Positions 1-5,666 of a stretch of DNA of 5,666 bases are shown here, one piece after another. The DNA comes from an uncultured Eubacterium sp. (GTDB taxonomy: Bacteria > Bacillota > Clostridia > Lachnospirales > Lachnospiraceae): NCBI GenBank assembly GCA_946412445.1, contig CAMKHH010000092.1, forward strand, positions 1 to 5,666, written 5' to 3'. The notes beneath the pieces are model-generated. The model made no database searches and had not been told where the DNA came from. It worked only from the letters and a program-made list of their open reading frames with translations. A program made the position numbers and the translations under genes. Within the stretch, counting starts at the first letter, position 1. The number at the start of each line of letters is the position of its first letter.

Positions 1-290
1 ATGGAATCGGGGCAGCTATTGCAGGTATAGCGGGTGCATGTCTTATGTCTTATTATTATGTATTCCCTGCAGTTGGAAATACTTATGGAACCCGTTCTTT
101 TATTGTTGTTACGATGGGAGGACTCGGAAGTACTATCGGTGCCTGTTTAGGTGGAATTGCGCTGGGGGTTATGGAGACAGTTGGTTCTGCAGTGGTAGGT
201 TCTGCATTTAAAGACACGCTTGTATTTCTTGCATTCATTCTGATACTTGTCGTAAAAGAAAATTTGAATATCAGAAAGAAAAGGGGGTAA
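1..290 (+). CDS. livH: LivH-type ABC transporter permease, 3' end only
   Basis: This is the C-terminal part of an inner-membrane permease of a branched-chain-amino-acid-type ABC importer; it would pair with LivM to form the channel. The frame is open from base 3 (bases 1-2 finish a codon that is cut off) and gives 95 residues ending in TAA. About two thirds of the protein is missing to the left; LivH proteins are usually near 290-300 residues. The visible part has the family's hydrophobic C-terminal layout: a Gly/Ala-rich segment, then VVTMGGLGSTIGACLGG, which matches the conserved LivH stretch (VLGGIGSIPGAMIGG-like), and a last membrane segment ending in a basic tail, RKKRG. The usual RPxGLFG-like end is not recognisable and KENLNIRKKRG stands in its place. 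The stop lies five bases before the livM start, so the genes are coupled. Family assignment is firm; substrate is not shown. Confidence 0.93.
   Translation, partial: GIGAAIAGIAGACLMSYYYVFPAVGNTYGTRSFIVVTMGGLGSTIGACLGGIALGVMETVGSAVVGSAFKDTLVFLAFILILVVKENLNIRKKRG
281..287 (+). promoter_or_regulatory. Ribosome binding site of livM
   Basis: AAGGGGG sits eight bases before the ATG at 296 and runs directly into the livH stop codon. Ribosomes finishing livH are therefore placed at the livM start, which suggests translational coupling. It is G-rich rather than the AAGGAGG used by the next three genes. Confidence 0.7.
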
Positions 291-295
291 AAGAC

Positions 296-1306
296 ATGAA
301 ACGGTTAAGTATTCGACATATATTAGCAGCATTCGGAGTGCTGATCCTGTCAGTAGTGCCACTTGTGATTGATACACCCTACATACTTGGGATTTTTGTT
401 ACAACGTTTTATATTGGCTGTTGTACGCTTGCTTGGAGCATACTTGGGGGACTTACAGGACAGATTTCTCTGGGACATGCCGGTTTTATGGGACTGGGAT
501 CTTATATTTCCGCCATTTTACTAAATAATCTGGGCATGTCCCCATGGATTAGTATGATCATATCCTTTGTAGTGGTAGGGCTGATAGCAGCAATTCTTCT
601 TTCACCATGTTTCGTACTATCCGGTGCATACTTTACACTGGTTACCATTGCTTTTACGGAAGCATTTCGGAATCTTTTTATCAACTGGGAATACGCAGGA
701 GGTGGTCAGGGAATCTTGATTCCACTGAAGAAGAGTGGTTTTGTGACAATGAGATGGGTTTCGAAAGTGCCTTATTATTATATTTCGCTCATGATGGTTA
801 TCCTTTTCTTTGCAATTCTGGTTTGGATTGATCGCTCAAAACTAGGTTATGCTTTGAAAACAATTCGTGAAGATGAGGATACAGCACATGCTGTTGGGAT
901 TAATTCTTTTAAATACAAATTCATTGCTACTTTTATCAGCGCGGGAATGATTGCAGTCGTTGGCGTATTCTATGCAAATTATATTGGATATATTAATCCG
1001 GATCTTTTTAAGAATTCCAATAGTTTAAACTACTTGATGCCAGCCATTATCGGTGGAATTGGAAGTGTCGCAGGGCCACTCCTTGGAGCAGGAATTCTGA
1101 CACCATTGTCTGAATGGCTGAATTCTGCCTTGTCTGCAATCAGCGGGCTAAATCTGGTGGTTTATGCAGCAATTGTTATTGCGGTCATTTTATTCAGACC
1201 TAATGGTATTATGGGATGGTTTAATCGAAGTAATCTCAAAAAGGCGATAAATAAAAAATTGGATGCGATAGATGAAAAGTTATTTAAACGCGGGAAGGAG
1301 GCATAA
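296..1306 (+). CDS. livM: LivM-type ABC transporter permease
   Basis: This is the second integral-membrane permease of the branched-chain-amino-acid-type importer, 336 residues, a normal length for LivM. I see roughly eight to nine hydrophobic segments spread over residues 9-303. The family hallmark GQISLGHAGFMGLG is at residues 55-68. A second conserved block, EAFRNLF...GGGQGI, spans residues 122-140. The cytoplasmic coupling loop IREDEDTAHAVGIN at 190-203 corresponds to the AIREDE...A.A.GIN motif that contacts the ATPases. The RPNGIMG motif at 301-307 closes the membrane part, and a charged, lysine-rich tail of about 30 residues follows. The ATG at 296 is the first in frame and has a ribosome site at the right distance. 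The stop is one base before the livG start. Family assignment is secure; the transported substrate cannot be told from this subunit. Confidence 0.96.
   Translation: MKRLSIRHILAAFGVLILSVVPLVIDTPYILGIFVTTFYIGCCTLAWSILGGLTGQISLGHAGFMGLGSYISAILLNNLGMSPWISMIISFVVVGLIAAILLSPCFVLSGAYFTLVTIAFTEAFRNLFINWEYAGGGQGILIPLKKSGFVTMRWVSKVPYYYISLMMVILFFAILVWIDRSKLGYALKTIREDEDTAHAVGINSFKYKFIATFISAGMIAVVGVFYANYIGYINPDLFKNSNSLNYLMPAIIGGIGSVAGPLLGAGILTPLSEWLNSALSAISGLNLVVYAAIVIAVILFRPNGIMGWFNRSNLKKAINKKLDAIDEKLFKRGKEA
1295..1301 (+). promoter_or_regulatory. Ribosome binding site deciding the livG start
   Basis: A perfect AAGGAGG lies six bases before the ATG at 1308. It selects that ATG over an upstream in-frame ATG at 1272, which would overlap the end of livM and add 12 residues (MKSYLNAGRRHN) that are not part of the conserved fold. 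The site is inside the last codons of livM. Confidence 0.85.
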
Positions 1307-1307
1307 C

Positions 1308-2039
1308 ATGGAAAATATTCTGGAGATTGAACACCTTACAAAAAACTTCCGTGGGTTGAAGGCTGTGAACGATGTTAGTTTTACTGTTGAAGAGGGAAGC
1401 ATCACAGGTATGATCGGAAGTAATGGAGCCGGAAAGACAACTGTATTTAATATGGTAAGCGGAGTGCTGCTTCCCTCAGGTGGAAAAACAATCTATAGAG
1501 GAAAAGATATTACAGGTACAAAACCCGACAGATATTCAGCCATGGGAATTGCCAGGACTTTTCAGATTATGAAACCATTGAGGAATATGACAGTGTTAGA
1601 TAATGTTGTTTCGGGTGCAATGTTTGGGAGAAAGGAACTGAAAAATGCGAAGGCTGCCAGGGACTATGCAGCAGAAATTCTGGAGTTTACCGGAATGTAT
1701 GAGAAAAAAGATTTGTATCCAATGGATATGGGAACACCATTTAAAAAGCGTCTTGAGGTGGCGAGAGCACTGGCGACTGATCCTGACCTGCTTTTGTTAG
1801 ACGAAGTTATGGCCGGTTTAAATCCAACAGAAACGGATGAGGCGGTGGAACTTTTTAGAAAAATTAATGCACAGGGGACTACGATTCTTCTGATTGAGCA
1901 TGTTATGAGAGCAGTTACCAGCCTTTGCTCAAAAGTTATTGTAATGCATCATGGAGAAAAGATTACAGAAGGGTCACCTGAGCAGGTAATGAATGATCCG
2001 TATGTCATTGAAATTTATCTTGGCAAGGAGGATGACTGA
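1308..2039 (+). CDS. livG: LivG-type ABC transporter ATP-binding protein
   Basis: This cytoplasmic ATPase powers the importer as a pair with LivF. It has 243 residues, close to the usual LivG size of about 250. Walker A is GSNGAGKT (37-44), the Q-loop glutamine is Q86 in ARTFQ, Walker B is LLLLDE (161-166) with catalytic E166, the D-loop region is GLNP (170-173), and the switch histidine is H198 in LLIEH. The signature is unusual: where most LivG proteins have a LSYGQQ-type motif followed by RLE.ARAL, this one reads MDMGTPFKKRLEVARAL (139-155), lacking the serine and the GQ pair. The flanking KRLEVARALATDP and LLLLDEVMAGLNPTE are well conserved, so this looks like a variant seen in some LivG-like ATPases rather than a broken gene. 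The start at 1308 is chosen from the ribosome site and the start of the conserved fold. One base separates it from both livM and livF. Confidence 0.95.
   Translation: MENILEIEHLTKNFRGLKAVNDVSFTVEEGSITGMIGSNGAGKTTVFNMVSGVLLPSGGKTIYRGKDITGTKPDRYSAMGIARTFQIMKPLRNMTVLDNVVSGAMFGRKELKNAKAARDYAAEILEFTGMYEKKDLYPMDMGTPFKKRLEVARALATDPDLLLLDEVMAGLNPTETDEAVELFRKINAQGTTILLIEHVMRAVTSLCSKVIVMHHGEKITEGSPEQVMNDPYVIEIYLGKEDD
2025..2031 (+). promoter_or_regulatory. Ribosome binding site deciding the livF start
   Basis: AAGGAGG within the last codons of livG is nine bases before the ATG at 2041. Two other in-frame ATGs fit worse: 2032 follows the site with no spacer, and 1993 lies upstream of it, well inside livG. 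The 2041 start also gives a protein beginning just before the conserved first strand. Confidence 0.82.
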
Positions 2040-2040
2040 T

Positions 2041-2760
2041 ATGGGAGAAAAATATTTTCAGGTAGACAAGATAAATGTGAAATATGGCGATATTCAGGTT
2101 TTGTGGGATGTAAGTTTTGAGGCAGATCAAGGCGAAATTATTGCACTGGTTGGCAGTAATGGAGCTGGAAAAAGTACTTCAGTAAAAGCAGCCGGTGGTT
2201 TGGTTAAAGTGTATGACGGTCATATTAGATTCGATGGTAAAGATCTTACTGGTGGAAATTGCAGGAAATTTATCGATTATGGAGTTATTCTTTGCCCGGA
2301 AGGACGTCAGTTATTTCCGAACATGACAGTGTATGAGAATCTGGAGATGGGAGCTTGCAGTAAAGAGGCAGAAAGCAGAAAAAAGGAGACCATTGAGAAA
2401 ATTTACAGCTGGTTTCCGAAGCTGAAAGAACGGAGCAGCCAGATGGCAGGGACACTGTCTGGAGGAGAACAGCAGATGGTTGCTTTCTCAAGAGGCATGA
2501 TGGGACTCCCAAAACTGTTTATGATGGATGAACCTTCTTTGGGGCTTGCGCCTACGATTGTAGACGATATCTTCCGTATCGCCAAGAAAGTGGCTATAGA
2601 AGAGGGTCTGACAATTGTTCTTGTAGAACAGGATGTTCGTAAGGCATTGAAATTGGCAGACCGTGGTTACGTACTGGAAAACGGTGTAATTAATATTTCG
2701 GGTACGGCGCAGGAACTGATGACAAATGAGGAAGTAAAGAAGGCATATCTCGGATTCTGA
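2041..2760 (+). CDS. livF: LivF-type ABC transporter ATP-binding protein
   Basis: This is the second ATPase of the importer, 239 residues, typical for LivF. Walker A is GSNGAGKS (38-45). The region that serves as the Q-loop in this family is CPEGRQLFPNMTVYENL (85-101), with the LivF-typical PEGR. The signature is canonical, LSGGEQQ (139-145), Walker B is LFMMDEP (159-165) with catalytic E164, and the D-loop region is LGLAP (167-171). The switch position holds glutamine (Q197 in VEQD) in place of histidine; this is normal for LivF, where VEQN is usual. The stretch LADRGYVLENG (205-215) is a strong LivF hallmark. It starts one base after the livG stop, and a 53-base gap with a hairpin separates it from the binding-protein gene. 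Because LivG has a degenerate signature, this subunit carries the only textbook LSGGxQ in the pair. Confidence 0.96.
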   Translation: MGEKYFQVDKINVKYGDIQVLWDVSFEADQGEIIALVGSNGAGKSTSVKAAGGLVKVYDGHIRFDGKDLTGGNCRKFIDYGVILCPEGRQLFPNMTVYENLEMGACSKEAESRKKETIEKIYSWFPKLKERSSQMAGTLSGGEQQMVAFSRGMMGLPKLFMMDEPSLGLAPTIVDDIFRIAKKVAIEEGLTIVLVEQDVRKALKLADRGYVLENGVINISGTAQELMTNEEVKKAYLGF

Positions 2761-2766
2761 TCACAG

Positions 2767-2793
2767 TATATCACCGAAATGGTTCGGTATATA
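2767..2793 (+). promoter_or_regulatory. Hairpin between livF and the binding-protein gene
   Basis: ACCGAA (2773-2778) and TTCGGT (2783-2788) pair perfectly around an ATGG loop. If C2772 is bulged, the stem extends by five A-T pairs (TATAT at 2767-2771 with ATATA at 2789-2793), giving 11 bp. No run of T follows; the next bases are the A-rich lead-in to the ribosome site, so it is not an ordinary terminator. Possible roles are an mRNA processing or stability element that raises binding-protein level relative to the membrane subunits, or a palindromic protein-binding site. The structure is seen directly; the role is inferred. Confidence 0.5.
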
Positions 2794-2795
2794 AT

Positions 2796-2805
2796 AAAAA
2801 GGAGG
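2796..2805 (+). promoter_or_regulatory. Strong ribosome binding site of the binding-protein gene
   Basis: AAAAAGGAGG ends eight bases before the ATG at 2814. It is the longest anti-Shine-Dalgarno match in the window, fitting a protein that is usually needed in excess over the membrane subunits. It starts three bases after the preceding hairpin, so folding of the hairpin should leave it free. Confidence 0.8.
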
Positions 2806-2813
2806 ATTTTGAT

Positions 2814-4124
2814 ATGAAGAAAAATGTAATGGCAATACTACTGTCGGTATGTATGGCAGGGGGTCTGTTTGCAGGCTGCGGCAGTGGAAACAGCAGCGGT
2901 GGTGAAAACAAATCACAAAGTACAGTAGCAGGTGCTGATAAAAGTACCGGAAACGACATTGTTGTGGGTGCCATATATCCGATGACGGGAGATCTTGCAG
3001 ACTCCGGAAAGACTATGCAGCAGGGTATAGATATGGCAGTTGAGGAAATCAATGAGGCGGGCGGAGTAAACGGACACCACATAAAAGTGATCTATGGAGA
3101 TTCCCAGGGAGATTCTGCAACAGGCATGTCAGAGGCAGAACGTTTGATTACGCAGGAAAAAGTGGACATGCTGATGGGGTGCTATCAGTCAGGTGTAACT
3201 GTTACTGTTGCTCAGATTGCTGAACAGTATCAAGTTCCGCTGATTACTGCAAATGCCACATCAGATGCATTGACTTCCAATGGGTATGAATATTTCTTCC
3301 GTCTTGCACCTACGAATATGATGTTTGTGCGTGATATGATTCAGTACATTGTGGATGAAAGTGAAAAGAATGCGGATTTTGCGGGTAAATCAATTGCAGT
3401 ATTTGCAGATAATTCCGAAGTTGGCCAGCAGACCTGCAAGTGGGCAAAATACTGGGCTGAAGAGAACAGCATCGAATACAAGGGTGAGATTACATATACT
3501 TCTGGTGCGGCGGATCTTTCTTCGGAGGTTCTGGAACTGAAATCTATGAATCCGGATGTAGTTGTGGCGGACTGCTATGTATCCGATGCAATTCTGTTTA
3601 CAAAGACTTTAAAAGAGCAGGGATATGAGCCCCCGATGATTATCTGTAAAGGAAATGGATTCACAGAAAGTGCTTATATGGAATCGGTAGGGGCGCAGGC
3701 AAACGGTGTTGTAGTAGCAACTGAATTTGTAGTTGGAACTAAAGGAGAGGATATTTGCGCAAAATATAAAGAAAAATATGGTGAAGATTTCAATGGACAT
3801 TCTGCAGAAGCTTATACTACAGCATGGGTTTGGATTGATGCATTTAAAGCAATTACAGATAACGGGGATGAGGTAACCGCAGAAAATATTCAGAAAGAAC
3901 TGACAGACATCGAAATCTCAGGTAGCTTTTCAAACGGAAATGAGATCATCCTGCCTTATGATAAGATTTCTTTCGATGAAAGTGAATTTGACGGAACACC
4001 TTATCTGAACCAGAACCTGAATGCAACTCTTACGGTAACACAGATTAAGGATGGAGCTTATATCCCAATCTGGCCATATGATATTGCACAGTCAGAACTT
4101 CAGTATCCTGCAAGCTATAAATAA
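2814..4124 (+). CDS. Substrate-binding lipoprotein, LivK/LivJ-like (Peripla_BP_6)
   Basis: This is the extracellular ligand-binding component of the importer, 436 residues. The N-terminus is a lipoprotein signal: MKKN, a hydrophobic stretch, then the lipobox LFAGC with the lipidated cysteine at residue 22. A Gly/Ser/Asn-rich linker (23-48) tethers the fold to the membrane. The two-lobed type I binding fold starts at DIVVGAIYPMTGDLA (48-62), the family's opening strand and ligand-loop region. Other family blocks are GIDMAVEEINEAGGVNG (71-87), a GCYQSG segment (122-127), VPLITANATSDALT (141-154), YFFRLAPTN (160-168), GKSIAVFADNSEVGQ (191-205), LKSMNPDVVVAD (242-253), and a C-terminal QIKDGAYIPIWP (410-421). 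The length is above E. coli LivJ/LivK (about 370) mainly because of the linker and C-terminal part. Here the gene follows livF rather than leading the operon. Ligand is not predictable: Leu/Ile/Val, another amino acid, or an organic acid are all possible. Confidence 0.93.
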   Translation: MKKNVMAILLSVCMAGGLFAGCGSGNSSGGENKSQSTVAGADKSTGNDIVVGAIYPMTGDLADSGKTMQQGIDMAVEEINEAGGVNGHHIKVIYGDSQGDSATGMSEAERLITQEKVDMLMGCYQSGVTVTVAQIAEQYQVPLITANATSDALTSNGYEYFFRLAPTNMMFVRDMIQYIVDESEKNADFAGKSIAVFADNSEVGQQTCKWAKYWAEENSIEYKGEITYTSGAADLSSEVLELKSMNPDVVVADCYVSDAILFTKTLKEQGYEPPMIICKGNGFTESAYMESVGAQANGVVVATEFVVGTKGEDICAKYKEKYGEDFNGHSAEAYTTAWVWIDAFKAITDNGDEVTAENIQKELTDIEISGSFSNGNEIILPYDKISFDESEFDGTPYLNQNLNATLTVTQIKDGAYIPIWPYDIAQSELQYPASYK

Positions 4125-4145
4125 AGATAAGGAAAGTGGACGAGT

Positions 4146-4901
4146 ATGTTTGAACTGCATGGAAAGAAGGCAATTGTAACAGGCGGTGGAAAAGGTCTCT
4201 GCCGAGCGATGGCACAGGCATTGCATGATGCAGGTGCGGAAGTCGCTATTCTTGGCAGGTCAGATAATGTATTTGAAGCTGCAGAGAAAATTGGAAGCAC
4301 GGAGACACCTGCATACGCAGTGAAAGGAGATCTGGAGGACACAGACGGACTTCAGAAGCTTTACGGGCAGTGCTTGAAAAAACTGGGAGGAAGAGTAGAT
4401 ATTCTCTTAAATGGCGCAGGAATTCAGTTTCGTGCACCAGCTGTCACTTTCCCGGAACAATGGTGGAGACGGATCATGGAAGTGAACCTGAATTCTCTTT
4501 TCTTCCTCTCCCAGATGGCGGGGGAGACAATGCTGAAACAGGGGTATGGAAGGATTATAAATGTAGCTTCCATGTGTTCTTTCTTTGGGAGTACGTGGAT
4601 TCCGGCCTACACTGCAAGCAAAGGGGCGGTAGCACAGCTGACCAAGGCGTTATCGAATGAATGGGCAGGCCAGGGAGTCACTGTGAATGCCATCGCTCCT
4701 GGTTATATGGCAACAAAACTTACTGACGATATGAAAGAAAAGAACCCAAAGCAGTACGAAGAAATATCAGCAAGGATTCCGGCCGGAAGGTGGGGAACTC
4801 CTGAAGATCTGCAGGGAATAGCAGTATTTTTGGCATCAGATGCAGCTGCATATATTACAGGAGCAGTCATTCCGGTAGATGGAGGATATCTGGGCAAATA
4901 A
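4146..4901 (+). CDS. SDR-family oxidoreductase, KduD / gluconate 5-dehydrogenase-like
   Basis: This is a classical short-chain dehydrogenase of 251 residues, the family's usual length, predicted cytoplasmic. The Rossmann motif is TGGGKGLC (12-19); the third glycine of TGxxxGxG is replaced by C19. NGAG (89-92) stands for NNAG. The active site is complete: N114, S142, Y155 and K159 (YTASK), followed by PG at 185-186. K16 before the second glycine and R38 after strand 2 (AILGRS) suggest NADP(H) preference, an inference. The C-terminal half (YTASKG, NEWA, VNAIAPGYMAT, RIPAGRWG, VDGGYL) resembles KduD, while GIQFRAP...FPEQ resembles gluconate 5-dehydrogenase (IdnO/Gno), so a sugar-acid or related keto/hydroxy substrate is the best guess. 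It follows the binding-protein gene by 21 bases with an AAGGAAAG site (4129-4136) and no visible promoter, so it is probably co-transcribed with the transporter. Exact substrate is unknown. Confidence 0.9.
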   Translation: MFELHGKKAIVTGGGKGLCRAMAQALHDAGAEVAILGRSDNVFEAAEKIGSTETPAYAVKGDLEDTDGLQKLYGQCLKKLGGRVDILLNGAGIQFRAPAVTFPEQWWRRIMEVNLNSLFFLSQMAGETMLKQGYGRIINVASMCSFFGSTWIPAYTASKGAVAQLTKALSNEWAGQGVTVNAIAPGYMATKLTDDMKEKNPKQYEEISARIPAGRWGTPEDLQGIAVFLASDAAAYITGAVIPVDGGYLGK

Positions 4902-4935
4902 GATGAGATGACATGTTACACATATGGAACTGATT

Positions 4936-4971
4936 CAGAGAGGCTGTCGCATTGGAGCGGCGGCCTCTTTG
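4936..4971 (+). terminator. Hairpin in the convergent intergenic region, probable terminator
   Basis: Bases 4936-4950 pair with 4957-4971 around the six-base loop ATTGGA, giving a continuous 15-bp stem with three G-U wobbles in the plus-strand RNA (U4947-G4960, U4945-G4962, G4938-U4969). It is 34 bases after the SDR stop and 25 bases past the end of the convergent kinase gene, the place expected for a shared terminator. The T-tract is poor: CTCTTTG ends the stem, and a richer stretch, CTTTTCTTTT (4989-4998), comes 17 bases later. On the minus strand no T-run follows at all. It may be an inefficient or factor-aided terminator. The stem is certain, full termination less so. Confidence 0.65.
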
Positions 4972-4996
4972 AAAGTGCTATGCAAGGACTTTTCTT

Positions 4997-5666
4997 TTAA
5001 AAAGATATTTGTGGAAGAATTACACATACATCGCAGCCATGATCAGGAGCACTGGCGATACTTAATCCATATTCTTCACCAAATCTTAGTTTGATGCGAG
5101 TATTGACATTTTGAATACCAATGCCAGGATTTTTTTTCGACATGGCTGCATCTATTTGTTCTTGTGACATCCCTATACCATCATCTTTAACATGAATAAT
5201 AATACAATTGTTATTAGCTTTTATGGATATAAGAATAGTGCCGGCTAAGAGTTGATGGCTGGAGATTTTTGCTTTTATCCCGTGAAAAATTGCGTTTTCC
5301 ACTAATGGCTGCAAAATGAGTCCCATGGTTAAGTTATCGAGAATCGCATTATCATAATCCAGAGAAATTCTTATTTTACCGAAAGAACTGATGTCTTGTA
5401 TTTTAATAAATGCCTGTATTCTATGAACTTCTTCCCGAATTGGAATAAGTTCATTTGGAAAACGGTAAGAAGCGGCAAGTATAATCATAAAATCATCAAG
5501 TATACTGACGATATTATTTGCATTTTGAAGCATGGCCAGATGCTTAACGGTATTTATGGTGTTTAGTGTAAAATGCGGATTGATTTGTGCTTGTAATGCA
5601 ATAATATCGCTGAAACGCTTTTCGGCTTCGATATCTTGAATTTTTTCAATATATTCTTTAAGTGTT
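4997..5666 (-). CDS. YesM/LytS-type sensor histidine kinase, C-terminal part (5' end outside window)
   Basis: The minus-strand frame is open from the right edge (codons from 5665 down) to TAA at 4999-4997, giving 222 residues. The Met at 5533-5531 is internal, because conserved kinase sequence lies upstream of it. Numbering the fragment, a charged helical linker (1-22) leads into the His_kinase domain LQAQINPHFTLNTIN (24-38), with H31 the predicted phospho-acceptor. The HATPase_c domain follows: N-box QPLVENAIFHG (119-129), G1 box DDGIGM (161-166), and G2-like GIGIQNVNTRIKLRFG (181-196). Most of this family read PHFLYNTLN; here it is PHFTLNTIN, with the His and both Asn kept. The missing N-terminus should hold membrane segments and a sensor domain. 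Such kinases usually pair with an AraC-type response regulator (YesN-like), here presumably beyond the right edge. It converges on the transporter operon, so any regulatory link is inference. Confidence 0.92.
   Translation of the reverse strand, partial: TLKEYIEKIQDIEAEKRFSDIIALQAQINPHFTLNTINTVKHLAMLQNANNIVSILDDFMIILAASYRFPNELIPIREEVHRIQAFIKIQDISSFGKIRISLDYDNAILDNLTMGLILQPLVENAIFHGIKAKISSHQLLAGTILISIKANNNCIIIHVKDDGIGMSQEQIDAAMSKKNPGIGIQNVNTRIKLRFGEEYGLSIASAPDHGCDVCVILPQISF

Noticed and set aside
147..377. A minus-strand open frame across the livH-livM junction.
   Set aside because: Antisense to two conserved permeases, Cys/Tyr-rich translation with no domain; a shadow frame.
1272..1307. An in-frame ATG upstream giving LivG 12 extra residues.
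   Set aside because: The extension overlaps livM and lies before the AAGGAGG at 1295-1301, which fits the ATG at 1308.
2790..2795. A perfect TATAAT that could be the -10 box of a separate promoter for the binding-protein gene.
   Set aside because: No TTGACA-like sequence lies 16-18 bases upstream (it reads TATATC or ATATCA), the hexamer overlaps the hairpin, and a start about 7 bases downstream would fall inside the ribosome site.
2771..3082. A 103-codon minus-strand open frame over the start of the binding-protein gene.
   Set aside because: It lies antisense to a signal peptide and conserved fold, its translation is low-complexity Pro/Ser-rich, and it resembles no family; it is a shadow frame.
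4115..4342. A 75-codon minus-strand open frame over the start of the SDR gene.
   Set aside because: It is opposite the conserved SDR cofactor-binding domain and has no recognisable domain or ribosome site.
4370..4660. A 96-codon plus-strand open frame in another frame inside the SDR gene.
   Set aside because: The main frame encodes all SDR catalytic motifs across this stretch; this overlap has no family resemblance.
4997..5533. Treating the kinase as a complete 178-residue protein starting at the Met at 5533.
   Set aside because: The same frame stays open to the window edge and encodes the conserved INPHF H-box upstream of that Met, so the gene is longer and cut by the window.

Overview
The window looks like a chromosomal piece of a low-to-moderate GC Firmicute, most likely a gut-type Clostridia/Lachnospiraceae member. 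This is inferred from strong AGGAGG-type ribosome sites, AT-leaning codon use, a Gly/Ser-rich lipoprotein linker after the lipobox, and a YesM-type sensor kinase. No species call is possible from the sequence alone.

Layout: bases 1-4901 are one tightly packed plus-strand gene set that enters the window already under way. The order is livH (3' end only), livM, livG, livF, a LivK-like substrate-binding lipoprotein, and a short-chain dehydrogenase/reductase (SDR) related to 2-deoxy-D-gluconate 3-dehydrogenase (KduD) and gluconate 5-dehydrogenase. The gaps are 5, 1, 1, 53 and 21 bases, so co-transcription and translational coupling are likely. The 53-base gap before the binding protein holds an 11-bp hairpin with one bulged base and a strong ribosome site. 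A 95-base intergenic region (4902-4996) with a 15-bp hairpin follows the SDR gene. The minus strand then carries the C-terminal part of a LytS/YesM-family histidine kinase (4997-5666) whose 5' end lies beyond the right edge.

How it works together: LivH and LivM form the membrane channel, LivG and LivF the ATPases, and the lipoprotein captures the ligand outside the cell. This is a complete branched-chain-amino-acid-type (HAAT family) importer, apart from the cut livH. The ligand cannot be read from sequence. The co-directional sugar-acid-type SDR 21 bases downstream hints that the ligand may be something other than Leu/Ile/Val, for example a hydroxy- or keto-acid that the SDR oxidises or reduces. 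That is inference only. The convergent kinase may sense a related nutrient, but it belongs to a separate transcription unit.

No mobile element, CRISPR array, tRNA or rRNA, or clearly novel system is visible. The points worth a second look are the transporter-SDR pairing, the degenerate LivG signature motif, the hairpin in front of the binding-protein gene, and the altered H-box of the kinase.
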